Notes under the pieces: generated by a model
Databases searched by the model: none
What the model was told of the DNA's origin: nothing
The model's input: only the letters and a program-made list of their open reading frames with translations
Shown here: positions 32,977 through 41,491 of the stretch, one piece after another
How positions within the stretch are numbered: the stretch's first letter is position 1
How the letters are laid out: the number at the start of each line of letters is the position of its first letter
Source: Melioribacteraceae bacterium
GTDB taxonomy: Bacteria > Bacteroidota > Ignavibacteria > Ignavibacteriales > Melioribacteraceae
Direction: 5' to 3'
Assembly (NCBI GenBank): GCA_021647785.1
Contig: JAKIUC010000011.1
Location: forward strand, 1 to 64,000
DNA: 64,000 nt
Program-made: the position numbers and the translations under genes

Positions 32977-35508
32977 CTACCGCTCTATCCAACTTGTTCT
33001 ATTGGTGCTAAAGTTAGGGGCAATAACAGTATATTTATAATTTTTTGTAATCGATTTTTTCCATTTGTTTTTTGAATCTAATAATCGGCTTTGCCATTTT
33101 TTATCAGATATAACTTCAAACATTCCATTTGTAGTTCTTATTTCAGAAATAAAATTAAGACCAGCACCTTTGTTGCTTTTATAGTTTTCAACTTTGATGA
33201 CTATTTTATTCTTCCCTTTCTTAATATGTTTTGTAACATCGAGATATAAAATCCTATCGTATTCAGTCAATAAAGAGAGTGAGCGTTTTGAATAGATTTC
33301 ACCAATAAATTTATTGTTGATATAAAGTTTTGCGTGTGTATCGGCAAGGAGTTGCAGTTTTGCACTCGTAACATTGTTTTTTACTGTAAACTCTCTTTTA
33401 AATTCTGCTTTTTTATATGCAGTTTGTTTTCTCTTAGAGGCATAAATCCATTCGCTCTTTATAGTTGGTCTGCTTAGCTCCCCATTATCAACAGCCTCTT
33501 TAGCCTCCTCAAAGTATGCAATTAGTCTGTCGAATTTATCCATAATCATATTAAGGTTATCTTTTTTATAATACTTTAACCATAAATTTTGATATTGGTT
33601 TTGCAGCTCTTTCAGTTGAGAAATATTATCATCAATAAGTTTGTTGAGGTTTACTGCTTCTAATCTTCGTTCAATAGAAATAATTTTTGATTTTACTTTC
33701 TCTTTATTCTTCTTACTTTTGGATAACTCATCTCTTAATGAATTTAGCTCGATAGTGCTTGTTAAATAATAACTTGCTTTAAGTTTATTCTGATACCAAT
33801 AGTTTAAATTAATTGTGAAGCGTAATAAATCTAAGTGGTCACGGTTTTTAGTAACCAAGTTTTCAAATTCTTCAATTGTTTTAAAAGCATCCGGAAGCGT
33901 CCAGTTCATCCACGAAGTTACCTCTTCACGATTAATTCTTGCAGCCCACCATGCCGATTTTGGCAAGTCCAGCACTGGGTGTCGCCACACTTCATGCCAC
34001 TGCATTTGATTAAACTGAGTACTAAATGTTTTATAAAGCGAGTTAAGTTTGTAATCATCAACACCAAAAAAATCTGCAAAAAACGAGTTGTTAAATTCTG
34101 AAAGAGAACTTGCTTTATAGTTCCAAGCACATTGTGCAGACCATGCATATCCAAACAGCACAAACTCTTTAAAGGTCTCCGCCCCATAATCGCCCCAGTT
34201 AGAGTTTATCATTCCGCTTGAACCATTCAATAAGCCATCCCCAATTATTGTTTTAATATTAGGAAGTGCAATTTGATATGTTGGAAATGTTGTTCTGAAG
34301 TTCCAAACAGATGGTGAAATAATATATTTGAAACCAGCATCTTTAAAGATATCGGTTGAGGGGTACGATGTATTTGCACCATAATGCCAATCAATTATTG
34401 TAACATCATTTGGTATTAGTTCAAGTATTTTGGTATGATTTAATATTACATCACCATACATCATTATTTTTTTGCCATTTTTTCTGCAAATATCAAATAC
34501 CTTTTTGTAATGCTCTGCATGAACTTTCGATTTGCCCACTCGCTTTGTTAACTCTTTACTCTTTCCATATCCAACATCGTAACTTTCATCAGCACCAATG
34601 TTTATATACTTGGAAGGAAATAATTCAAAAACTACATTTAGCATATCTTCAATAAACGTGTATGTTTTGGCTTCTGTTACTGCAAGAGATGCTGCTCCGG
34701 GAAACTCGGCATAATCGACAAATTCTTTTTGCGTTAGTATATTTTCAAAATGCCCCAAAGTTTGAAAAGCAGGAATAACATCAATATATCTCTCTGTAGC
34801 ATATTCAACAATTTCTTTCACTTCGCTTTTTGAAAGCCTTCCGCGCCCAATGCCTATCGAAGGATATTTTTCAAACTCAAGCATATCCTCGAGATATGGC
34901 ATATATACATTCATTTTGTAGCGAGCAATAAAATCGATTATTCTTTTAAAGTTTGTTATGTTGGAAACCTGCCCTCTACTTATATCATCAGATATTCCCC
35001 TTAACTCCATATCTGGGTAGTCTGTTATTATTCCTGTTCTAATCTCATTGGTTGGTACATTCTCAATCATCTGGATTAAACTCATTGCACCATAAAATAA
35101 ACCACGATTTGAAATGGCTGTAATAGTAATGTTTTTATCAGTAATAATTAACTGATACGATTGATTATACAGAGGTGCTTTAAGGTCTATTATTTCAGAA
35201 ATATTTTTTACCAATTTTAATTTTATATCACCACTGCCCGAAACCACCTTTGAATCTATCTCAAATCTGTTTTTTAAACTCTTTGAAATCTCGAGAGCTA
35301 TAAATTTATGTTCGCTTTTTTCTATCCCTATTTTTTTAACTTCGGAAATGTTAAATGTTCCCTCTGTAAAGGAAGCCCTTTGTGGAGTAGGAATTATTAA
35401 GTTTTTCATTCCATTGTTTCCTAAAATTGTTATTGAAAATATTAAAAAAAGAATTGCTGTAGAACCTAAGTTGTTTAGGTGTATAGTTGGGGTTGAGTGT
35501 TGTTTCAC
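32977..35508 (-). CDS. Exported family 20 glycoside hydrolase (beta-N-acetylhexosaminidase type)
   Basis: The 843-residue protein has a signal/anchor near residues 15-32. The GH20b-like N-terminal alpha/beta domain follows ('L-I-I-P-T-P-Q'; then 'Y-Q-L-I-I-T' and 'G-L-F-Y-G-A-M-S-L-I-Q'). The (beta/alpha)8 catalytic domain carries the catalytic Asp307-Glu308 pair in 'I-N-I-G-A-D-E-S'. 'G-I-S-D-D-I-S-R-G' and 'T-L-G-H' are also family-like. After about residue 560 come helical bundles and a C-terminal jelly-roll-like carbohydrate-binding region. It would remove terminal GlcNAc/GalNAc-type residues from glycans or peptidoglycan fragments by substrate-assisted catalysis. Specificity is inferred only. 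Confidence 0.85.
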   Translation of the reverse strand: MKQHSTPTIHLNNLGSTAILFLIFSITILGNNGMKNLIIPTPQRASFTEGTFNISEVKKIGIEKSEHKFIALEISKSLKNRFEIDSKVVSGSGDIKLKLVKNISEIIDLKAPLYNQSYQLIITDKNITITAISNRGLFYGAMSLIQMIENVPTNEIRTGIITDYPDMELRGISDDISRGQVSNITNFKRIIDFIARYKMNVYMPYLEDMLEFEKYPSIGIGRGRLSKSEVKEIVEYATERYIDVIPAFQTLGHFENILTQKEFVDYAEFPGAASLAVTEAKTYTFIEDMLNVVFELFPSKYINIGADESYDVGYGKSKELTKRVGKSKVHAEHYKKVFDICRKNGKKIMMYGDVILNHTKILELIPNDVTIIDWHYGANTSYPSTDIFKDAGFKYIISPSVWNFRTTFPTYQIALPNIKTIIGDGLLNGSSGMINSNWGDYGAETFKEFVLFGYAWSAQCAWNYKASSLSEFNNSFFADFFGVDDYKLNSLYKTFSTQFNQMQWHEVWRHPVLDLPKSAWWAARINREEVTSWMNWTLPDAFKTIEEFENLVTKNRDHLDLLRFTINLNYWYQNKLKASYYLTSTIELNSLRDELSKSKKNKEKVKSKIISIERRLEAVNLNKLIDDNISQLKELQNQYQNLWLKYYKKDNLNMIMDKFDRLIAYFEEAKEAVDNGELSRPTIKSEWIYASKRKQTAYKKAEFKREFTVKNNVTSAKLQLLADTHAKLYINNKFIGEIYSKRSLSLLTEYDRILYLDVTKHIKKGKNKIVIKVENYKSNKGAGLNFISEIRTTNGMFEVISDKKWQSRLLDSKNKWKKSITKNYKYTVIAPNFSTNRTSWIER

Positions 35509-35916
35509 AAAATTCCTTTAAGTTGTTATTATTCTAAAAAGTGGATGTTGAAAATTAAGGTTTTTATTACCAAGATGAAAATAATGAAAAATAGTAAATT
35601 TTTTAAGCTACAGGGCAGCGAGATGTTCTCTAATAATTATTACTCATCACGTTAAGTATGTGTTGCCGTATTATTTTTAACATAGTCTGTCCTGTTAGGA
35701 TGCTTACAGCATAAACTCTTGAGTTAAAATACTAATGTGAAAGCAATTACAGTATATTGTTTTGACTTATATTGCTTTTAGCGGTTTGAATCTGGATGTT
35801 GCTGGGTAAAAACACAATAATTTTTGGTTTAGCACTTGCTTTTTAAACACAAAACCAACTTTGGGGTTAGCAATTAGCCAACATTAACTATATTTTTTAT
35901 TGTTTGTAGTATTTAT
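35509..35916. other. Intergenic region without a visible gene
   Basis: About 400 AT-rich bases separate the GH20 start from the end of the DUF1828 relic. I find no frame, repeat or hairpin that I can support. Confidence 0.5.
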
Positions 35917-36705
35917 TTATACAACACGTTTAAGTTTTCTGGTGTTTTTTTCATCATCTTTTTCAGACCACAAAATATAATTTGCATTTTTAGATTTTAA
36001 TGCGTCTAAATATTCAGTTTTAACTTCTTTATCTATATCATTTATTATTGCAATCGCTTCAACTTCTTTTTTTGTTAACTTTTCACGCACATGCATAATA
36101 TCATCCCATGCAAACAGAAATGTGGAAAGATTAGATTTGTTAATTGAACTGAAAGACTTTATTACAATTTCTTTTGATTTTTGAGCAATTTGAAAATTAA
36201 AATTAAATTCCAAACCAGTTGTCCCTTTAGATATAAAATCAGGTGTGAAAATTATATCATTCGAATTTAAATAGTTTCTAACATCATCCTTAAAAACGGA
36301 AGCGACATTCTGTTTTGATAATACATATAAATCATTGATTTCAATCATCGCGGATAAAATATTATGCTTTGATTGAGAAAAATTTTTAAGATTTGTTTCA
36401 ATAATTAATTCATCATTTAGTTCTTTTATTCCATAATTCAATAAAATCGTATCAAGAATATATCGTCTTTTTTTAGAGCCTTGTATATTTACACCTTGTA
36501 ATTCTAAATTATTTAATGTTTCACCATTATCACTTAATGTTAGTTTATCTCCATTCTTTTACGCGTAAATTTCAAGATTATCATTGTATGCACCGATGAA
36601 AGGTGTGTTTATCAAAAACCAATCAGATGTTTTTCCATTTTCAATCACTGTGTTCTCACGTAGCCAATGGTAATAATTATCCACATATGTATCAATCCAA
36701 TTCAC
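35917..36705 (-). pseudogene. DUF1828/DUF1829 protein gene with an internal stop
   Basis: The whole frame starts at GTG 36705 ('N-W-I-D-T-Y-V-D-N-Y-Y-H-W-L', then 'W-F-L-I-N-T-P-F-I-G-A-Y-N-D-N-L-E-I-Y'), hits TAA at 36559-36561, and continues in the same frame ('L-T-L-S-D-N-G-E-T-L'). It ends after 'D-V-R-N-Y-L', 'I-I-F-T-P-D-F-I-S-K-G' and 'N-Y-I-L-W-S-E'. These are the DUF1828 (N) and DUF1829 (C) patterns. The part from ATG 36441 could be translated alone (174 residues), but it lacks the N-terminal domain. DUF1828 proteins occur in phage and accessory loci, function unknown. GTG overlaps the stop of the upstream broken gene (GTGA), so they were one operon. Confidence 0.72.
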
Positions 36706-37486
36706 AATAGTCCTATTTGTATTTCAAACTTTGATGTTAAATTAATTTCTTTTGCAAAATTATAGATTAATTCTGATAAATCCCCATGTTCTCATGTTCT
36801 TTAAGTTCTTTAGTTTCGAAGTTAGTATCTGAAAGAGGTATAGCCCAAACTAATGTTTTGTATCCTTCTACATATATATGCATATGAGGTTCATCTATAT
36901 CAAAATGTGGCTACATTTTATTTTGATGTGCTGGAAAAGTTACACCTAAAAAATGAGCGATGGAACTCAACAATCCCATAAATAAATTATCAGAAAAAGA
37001 TAAAACAGAAATGATTTATTATTCCCATTCTATCTCTTTCTGTGTATTTGGGGTGTTTCTAAATGATTTATTATTTATTTGTTCTTTTACTAAGTTATAA
37101 ACTTACCACTAAATTGACATAGATTAAATAGAGAAGTTGCTGTTTATTTTCCAGCACATCAAAATAAAATCTTGCCCAAAATGTTTCCCCTCATATTTAG
37201 CTACATTTATCGGTACATTTTGATTTGCATTTGTCGGATTAGTATGCCGCCCTTTAAAATCAACTCGTAACAATCCGCTGTATGAATTGCTTTCCATATG
37301 GTGTAATGATGCCTTGAGAATAATCTTTCTGTTGGTAGATATATCAACCCTAAACTTATATTCATTATCATCTGGTGAGTATAGCTCCAAAGTGTTCATA
37401 TTATTGTTTAAATCAACTACTTGTGTAGGATTTTTCAATCTTTTATCCAGGTTAAGTAGATATTTGACTTCTTTATTTGTAAACAT
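36702..37486 (-). pseudogene. Small partner gene of DUF1828, disrupted by a MITE and a frameshift (DUF6978-like)
   Basis: From ATG 37486 the frame encodes about 103 residues up to '…V-A-K-Y-E-G-K-H-F' and is then cut by the insertion at 36909-37176. Removing the insertion and one target copy restores 'K-H-F-D-I-D-E-P-H-M-H-I-Y-V-E-G-Y' in frame. A second lesion is one missing G in the CCCC run at 36782-36785 (minus-strand GGGG). Restoring it gives 'G-D-L-S-E-L-I-Y-N-F-A-K-E-I' and the stop TGA at 36702-36704, overlapping the DUF1828 start. The family resembles what I remember as DUF6978, a small protein found beside DUF1828; the name is uncertain. Function unknown. Confidence 0.7.
36909..37176. 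mobile_element. 268-bp MITE-like element with 30-bp terminal inverted repeats and 8-bp target duplication
   Basis: The ends 36909-36938 and 37147-37176 are inverted repeats, 28 of 30 positions identical (differences at positions 4 and 6 from the tip; both begin GGC). The flanks are exact direct repeats CAAAATGT at 36901-36908 and 37177-37184. Excising the element plus one flank rebuilds an intact reading frame, which shows that it transposed into a gene. The interior has no transposase; its longest frames are under 50 codons. Tips with GG and an 8-bp duplication fit elements moved by IS1595- or ISL3-type transposases; the family is an inference. Confidence 0.88.
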
Positions 37487-37796
37487 TTTTTATTTCAATT
37501 TTTTGATGTTTGTTTTCTAATTGGGATATTACAGACGACACTCCCATACACACAGTGCGTTTATTGTGAAACTTTTCGGATATTATGTGCTTCGTATATC
37601 AGGATTATAGTTAAACTGCTTTTATTATTAATTCTTATTTCAACCAACATATTTAATTCAACCTTCGTAAAGCAGTTAACTTTATATTCTGTTACTTTAT
37701 TCTAAAGAGCTATAACAGTGTTCTTTTCATCTTTCCTTCTTGTTTTTAAAGCGTTCTAAATCGTTTTTTATACACAACATCCCGCAAAGCGGGATT
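37487..37796. other. Intergenic region without a visible gene
   Basis: Upstream of the broken MITE-bearing gene. A short hairpin (CCCGC-aaa-GCGGG, 37791-37803 area, in 'cccgcaaagcggg') lies just before repeat A. I see no gene on either strand. Confidence 0.45.
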
Positions 37797-37927
37797 GTTA
37801 TATACCGATGGTTGCTGAACTTGCGTTGCTCTGAGTTTATCGAAGAGTTGAAGTACAACTTTCAACTTTAAAAATCCGAAAACCTCTGTAAGAGTCTCAC
37901 AGACATTTCATTGTCGGTATACATTAT
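37797..37927 (-). repeat. Interspersed palindromic-ended repeat, copy A
   Basis: On the minus strand it begins 'tATACCGACAATGAA' (37908-37922) and ends 'TCGGTATATAAC' (37797-37808). The same two ends bound copy B at 47108-47171, and the interiors share 'GGTTTTCGGA'. ATACCGA/TCGGTAT are inverted relative to each other, so each copy is a short element with terminal inverted repeats and no gene. It lies directly after the stop of the T9SS hydrolase gene and may also act in 3'-end formation. Confidence 0.55.
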
Positions 37928-37934
37928 GGTTGAG

Positions 37935-39497
37935 TTATTGTAATAAAATCATTTTTTTAGTTTCAATAAAATTATCAACTATTATTTTGTAGTAGTAAAC
38001 ACCACTAGATAAATGTTTTGCTGTTGCTGAACTTGTCGAAGCATTAAACACCACTTTATAATTTCCAGCAATCTGTTCTCTATTAACAAGTTCTGCAACC
38101 TCTTGCCCAAGTGCATTATAAACTTTAAGCAACACAAATCTTGTTTTATTAATTTCATAACTAATTATTGTGCTTGGGTTTCCCGAAGGAATGGCTTTGC
38201 CAAAAGGATTTGGATAGTTTTGCAACAACTCAAATTTTAAAGGAACATTTAAGTTATCAGCAACATTTGTCTCTGTATCTCGCACAATAGTAGATGTAGT
38301 ATCCCAACTATTTATTCCATTTTGAATAGTAAGTTTTACAAGATAATCCCCAAAACCTTGGAAAGTGTGTGTTGGGTTTTGTTCGTTACTTTTTGTACCG
38401 TCACCAAAATCCCATTCCCATTTTGTTGCACCCAATGAGCTATCTGTAAACTGCCATAAACCATATCCATCAGCCTCGTTATATACAAACTTTGCAGTTG
38501 GTTTATGTTGTTCCCACAAAAAATTTGTTGATTTTGTTACAATAGTATCCCAATATGCATTTGGTGCTGGGCTCCACATTCCATTAGAGACACCATAAAA
38601 TTCATGCCCTTCATCCGGCACAAAATAAGTATCATTATTGAAGCCTAAATTAATTAGATGCTCGTTAATCGGTTTGCTTCCATAGGTTTTGGGCAATGTA
38701 GGAAGACCAAAAGGATAGCCAACATCAAATGGAACTGTATTATCAGTTGTTCCGTGAACTAGAAGTAACGGCACGTCTCCATCTGATGCTTTTATCAACT
38801 CTGTGCTTTTAATTGCACCCCATAATGAAATTACTCCGTTTGGATGGCTTCCATATTTTAATGTCGGATTTATTGCATCAAGCGTGCCTAAGTCCGGACC
38901 ATCATTTGCAGTTGGAGGTATATTGGATATCTCATAAGTTCCCGCCGGTCTTTCAGCTTCTTCATTAAGAAAGAGATTATGAAGAGAAGCAAACGCTCCT
39001 GCACTACTTCCGAGAAGGTAAATATAATTAGTATCAATGCCGTAAAGATTTGCATTCTCTTTGAAGTATCTAATTGCAGCACGCCCATCCTGCACGCCTC
39101 TATATACAGCCCGTTCACTACTAATTTTACTAAACAAACTCATTCCTAAACGGTATTGTATTGTTGCAGTAACGTAACCTTTTTTTGCAAAGAGTTTACA
39201 AAACTCAATCATATCATCATGCTCTTTGTTTCCTGAAACAAATCCACCACCATGAATATTGATTAGAAGCGGACGTAATGTAAGCGTATCATCTTCCGGA
39301 GTAAATAAATGAAATTTCAAATCTTCATCGTGAGTAAATCTTTCGCCCTGATATGGTTTGTTTACTTCTACGGCAGTTGCGTAAATGCCGTCAGTTATTG
39401 TTTGATTAAAATTGAACAGCGAATCGGTATATCGGTTGGTGTCTTGTGCATAAAACAGTGAGGAAAAGAGAATAAAAGAAAGAATTTTTATTAACAT
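37935..39497 (-). CDS. Secreted alpha/beta-hydrolase (carboxylesterase type) with PKD and T9SS sorting domains
   Basis: This 520-residue protein has a signal peptide (…F-S-S-L-F-Y-A-Q) and an alpha/beta-hydrolase domain with oxyanion motif H-G-G-G (82-85) and nucleophile Ser165 in G-S-S-A-G. The base is probably His in 'D-E-G-H-E-F'. A PKD domain follows ('W-E-W-D-F-G-D-G-T-K-S'), then a C-terminal type A sorting domain starting 'N-Y-P-N-P-F'. The sorting domain carries two unusual insertions (G-K-A-I-P-S-G after N-P-F, and S-S-A-T-A-K-H before L-S-S-G). The latter is encoded by a short tract shared with the neighbouring intergenic repeat. It should be exported by T9SS as an esterase or feruloyl/acetyl-esterase-like enzyme; substrate unknown. 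Confidence 0.87.
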   Translation of the reverse strand: MLIKILSFILFSSLFYAQDTNRYTDSLFNFNQTITDGIYATAVEVNKPYQGERFTHDEDLKFHLFTPEDDTLTLRPLLINIHGGGFVSGNKEHDDMIEFCKLFAKKGYVTATIQYRLGMSLFSKISSERAVYRGVQDGRAAIRYFKENANLYGIDTNYIYLLGSSAGAFASLHNLFLNEEAERPAGTYEISNIPPTANDGPDLGTLDAINPTLKYGSHPNGVISLWGAIKSTELIKASDGDVPLLLVHGTTDNTVPFDVGYPFGLPTLPKTYGSKPINEHLINLGFNNDTYFVPDEGHEFYGVSNGMWSPAPNAYWDTIVTKSTNFLWEQHKPTAKFVYNEADGYGLWQFTDSSLGATKWEWDFGDGTKSNEQNPTHTFQGFGDYLVKLTIQNGINSWDTTSTIVRDTETNVADNLNVPLKFELLQNYPNPFGKAIPSGNPSTIISYEINKTRFVLLKVYNALGQEVAELVNREQIAGNYKVVFNASTSSATAKHLSSGVYYYKIIVDNFIETKKMILLQ

Positions 39498-39601
39498 AAT
39501 AACCTTCCAAAATTTGGATTAATTGTTTTATATAATCTGTTTTTTACATAAACAATATAAGTATTCTATTGAAAATTAATGCTTCTAATTTCAAACCACA
39601 C

Positions 39602-39669
39602 GGAAACTATTCTTGACATTATGGTTTCCTATGGTTATGTTGGAAACCATAATGTCAAGAATAGTTTCC
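39602..39669. promoter_or_regulatory. Perfect 28-bp inverted repeat with nested half-sites ahead of the TetR-efflux operon
   Basis: Arms 39602-39629 and 39642-39669 are exact reverse complements, separated by 12 bases. Each arm itself begins GGAAAC and ends GTTTCC, so four half-sites are arranged as two palindromes. TTGACA at 39613-39618 followed by 17 bases and TATGTT is a possible promoter reading towards tetR. The mirrored copy could serve the divergent hydrolase gene. The site ends 20 bases before the tetR ATG. I infer a TetR operator; a hairpin in the mRNA leader is the alternative. Confidence 0.7.
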
Positions 39670-39689
39670 AACATTATTTAAATAAAGAG

Positions 39690-40304
39690 ATGGATAATAA
39701 AACTAAAATAATTGAATATACAACAATACAATTTTTCAAAAATGGATTTTACAAAATGTCAATGGATCAACTTGCCATTGGGATGAAAATTAGCAAAAAA
39801 ACTATTTATAAATATTTTTCATCAAAATCTTTATTGGTCGAAACCATAATTAAAGTATTTCAATTGAAAATTAAACATGATTTGGACAAAATTATTGAAC
39901 AAGGTGATTGCTTGCTTCAATTAAAAAAGTTAAGTCACTATTTTATAAATCTATATATTAAAATAGATCAAAAAATGTTAAACGATTTAGTGGAACACAA
40001 ACCTGAATTATGGAAACAAATTGATGAATTTAGGGGAGAAGTAATTAAAAAAGTATGGGAATCAATTATTAATCAGGGTAAAGAGAAACAACTAATAATT
40101 GATGCTCCAAATGAAATTATTATTGGGGTTGTTCTATCTGCCCTAAGAGGAATAATAAATCCAACCTTTTTAACAAAAAACAAAATTGATATAACTGAAG
40201 CATTTGAAGTTACTTTTAAAATTATAATTTCAGGAATATTAACTGAAAAAGGTAAAATAGAATTTGAAAAACAAAAATGGGATATAGAAAATGAAAACAT
40301 TTAA
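39690..40304 (+). CDS. TetR/AcrR-family transcriptional regulator
   Basis: The longest frame starts at 39579 but would read through the palindrome. The ATG at 39690 (M-D-N-K-T-K-I-I-E-Y-T) gives a 204-residue protein of normal TetR length. The N-terminal helix-turn-helix is typical: 'T-I-Q-F-F-K-N-G-F-Y-K-M-S-M-D-Q-L-A', then 'I-S-K-K-T-I-Y-K-Y-F-S-S-K'. The C-terminal ligand domain is helical and unassigned. It overlaps the HlyD-like gene by 14 bases and is first in an efflux operon, so it probably represses that operon through the palindrome at 39602-39669 until a drug binds. Confidence 0.92.
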   Translation: MDNKTKIIEYTTIQFFKNGFYKMSMDQLAIGMKISKKTIYKYFSSKSLLVETIIKVFQLKIKHDLDKIIEQGDCLLQLKKLSHYFINLYIKIDQKMLNDLVEHKPELWKQIDEFRGEVIKKVWESIINQGKEKQLIIDAPNEIIIGVVLSALRGIINPTFLTKNKIDITEAFEVTFKIIISGILTEKGKIEFEKQKWDIENENI

Positions 40305-41259
40305 TTTAACAGTTATAATACTTGTAACAATTGTTATATTTAGCTGCAATGATGATGTTTCAATTGAAAACAAAGAATATTCAGGCACAATTGAAAACAG
40401 TGAAGTAATCATCAGTTCACATGCAATGGGCAGAGTTGAAAAGGTCTTTATCAAAGAGGGTGCAAATGTAAAAAAGGGAGATACATTAGCAATTATTGAT
40501 TACGAAAAACTACTATTACAGCTTAAACAAGCTGTAGCAACTAAAAATGGGGTTTTGGCAGAGCAAAAAATTCTTACAAGAGGTGCCAGAAAAGAGGATA
40601 GAGCTTTGGCAAAAGAGGCATTGACGCAAGCAGAGGCAAATTACAAATTGGCAAAAAGCAGCAAAGAGCGGATGGAAAAACTAATTAAAACAGATGCAAT
40701 TACTCAAAAACAATTTGATGACGCACTGGCAGCATACGATGTTGCATTTTCAAAATATAATCAGGCAAAACAGAATTTATTGAAAAGTAAATCAGCTCGC
40801 CCAGAACAAATTGAACTATTAGAGGCAAATTTACTTAAAGCAGAAGTTGGAATTGAGCTAATACAAAAGAGTATAAACGATTGTTATATAATTGCCCCTA
40901 TAAATGGACAAATAGTTAATCAGTTTATTGAGGAGAGCGAAACAGTAACTTTTCTAACATCATTGTTCAAAATTATTAATTTAGAAAAATCATATTTAAC
41001 AATTTATGTTTCAGAAATTGATTTAGCATTTGTGAAATTAGGTGCTGAAACTGAAATATCAATAGATGCTTTTAACGATAAAACATTTGTGGGAAATATC
41101 TCATTTATCTCCCCAGAGGCGGAGTTTACACCAAAAAACATCCAAACAAAGGATGAAAGAACAAAATTAGTTTTTGCTGTTAAAATTGATATCAACAATC
41201 CGGAAAAAATATTAAAGCCTGGAATGCCTGCTGATGCTGTTATAAGATTGGATGATTGA
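40291..41259 (+). CDS. HlyD-family periplasmic adaptor lipoprotein (YbhG-like)
   Basis: This 322-residue membrane-fusion protein has a lipoprotein signal (…V-I-F-S-C-N-D-D, Cys19). The N-terminal biotinyl-lipoyl half is 'G-R-V-E-K-V-F-I-K-E-G-A-N-V-K-K-G-D-T-L'. A long alpha-helical hairpin (about 75-190) is followed by the second lipoyl half ('I-I-A-P-I-N-G-Q-I') and a beta-barrel domain ending 'L-K-P-G-M-P-A-D-A'. It links inner-membrane ABC permeases to the TolC-type protein encoded three genes downstream. Anchoring by lipid instead of a transmembrane helix is common in Bacteroidota. Confidence 0.92.
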   Translation: MKTFNLTVIILVTIVIFSCNDDVSIENKEYSGTIENSEVIISSHAMGRVEKVFIKEGANVKKGDTLAIIDYEKLLLQLKQAVATKNGVLAEQKILTRGARKEDRALAKEALTQAEANYKLAKSSKERMEKLIKTDAITQKQFDDALAAYDVAFSKYNQAKQNLLKSKSARPEQIELLEANLLKAEVGIELIQKSINDCYIIAPINGQIVNQFIEESETVTFLTSLFKIINLEKSYLTIYVSEIDLAFVKLGAETEISIDAFNDKTFVGNISFISPEAEFTPKNIQTKDERTKLVFAVKIDINNPEKILKPGMPADAVIRLDD

Positions 41260-41294
41260 AAGATTGGATGATTTGGAGATTGGAATATTCAAAG

Positions 41295-41457
41295 GGTTCA
41301 GTTGGCGAAGTTCGCTCACTGCTATATGTTGCCAAAGATTTAAAGTATGTCTCAGATGAGGACTTCCAAAAAATCCAATGAACTTGCTAAAGGTAAAATT
41401 AAACAAATTGCAAACTTTATTAAATATTTAAGAAACGAAAAACAAACTAAATTCTGA
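41295..41457 (+). pseudogene. C-terminal relic of a four-helix-bundle (23S rRNA IVS-type) protein gene
   Basis: Reading from 41295 gives 'G-S-V-G-E-V-R-S-L-L-Y-V-A-K-D-L-K-Y-V-S', the typical last third of four-helix-bundle proteins of the 23S intervening-sequence family (TIGR02436). A one-base frameshift near 41380 ends that frame with TGA; the other frame continues 'N-E-L-A-K-G-K-I-K-Q-I' to the stop at 41455-41457. The first two thirds of the gene are missing. It sits between the adaptor and the ABC ATPase of the efflux operon, which otherwise is tightly packed, so it is a remnant of an insertion. Confidence 0.6.
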
Positions 41458-41491
41458 GTTTTCAATCTTGAAAGCCTGTGATTTTCAAATT

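Noticed and set aside
33815-34187. Frames of 64-89 codons inside the GH20 gene on both strands
   Set aside because: They overlap an 843-codon frame with catalytic motifs and have no ribosome sites or family patterns.
36939-37146. Transposase gene inside the MITE-like element
   Set aside because: The longest frames are under 50 codons and show no DDE or other transposase motif, so the element is non-autonomous.
39579-39689. Longer N-terminus for the TetR protein
   Set aside because: These 37 codons are encoded by the perfect inverted repeat and its flank; the shorter start at 39690 gives the normal TetR N-terminus.
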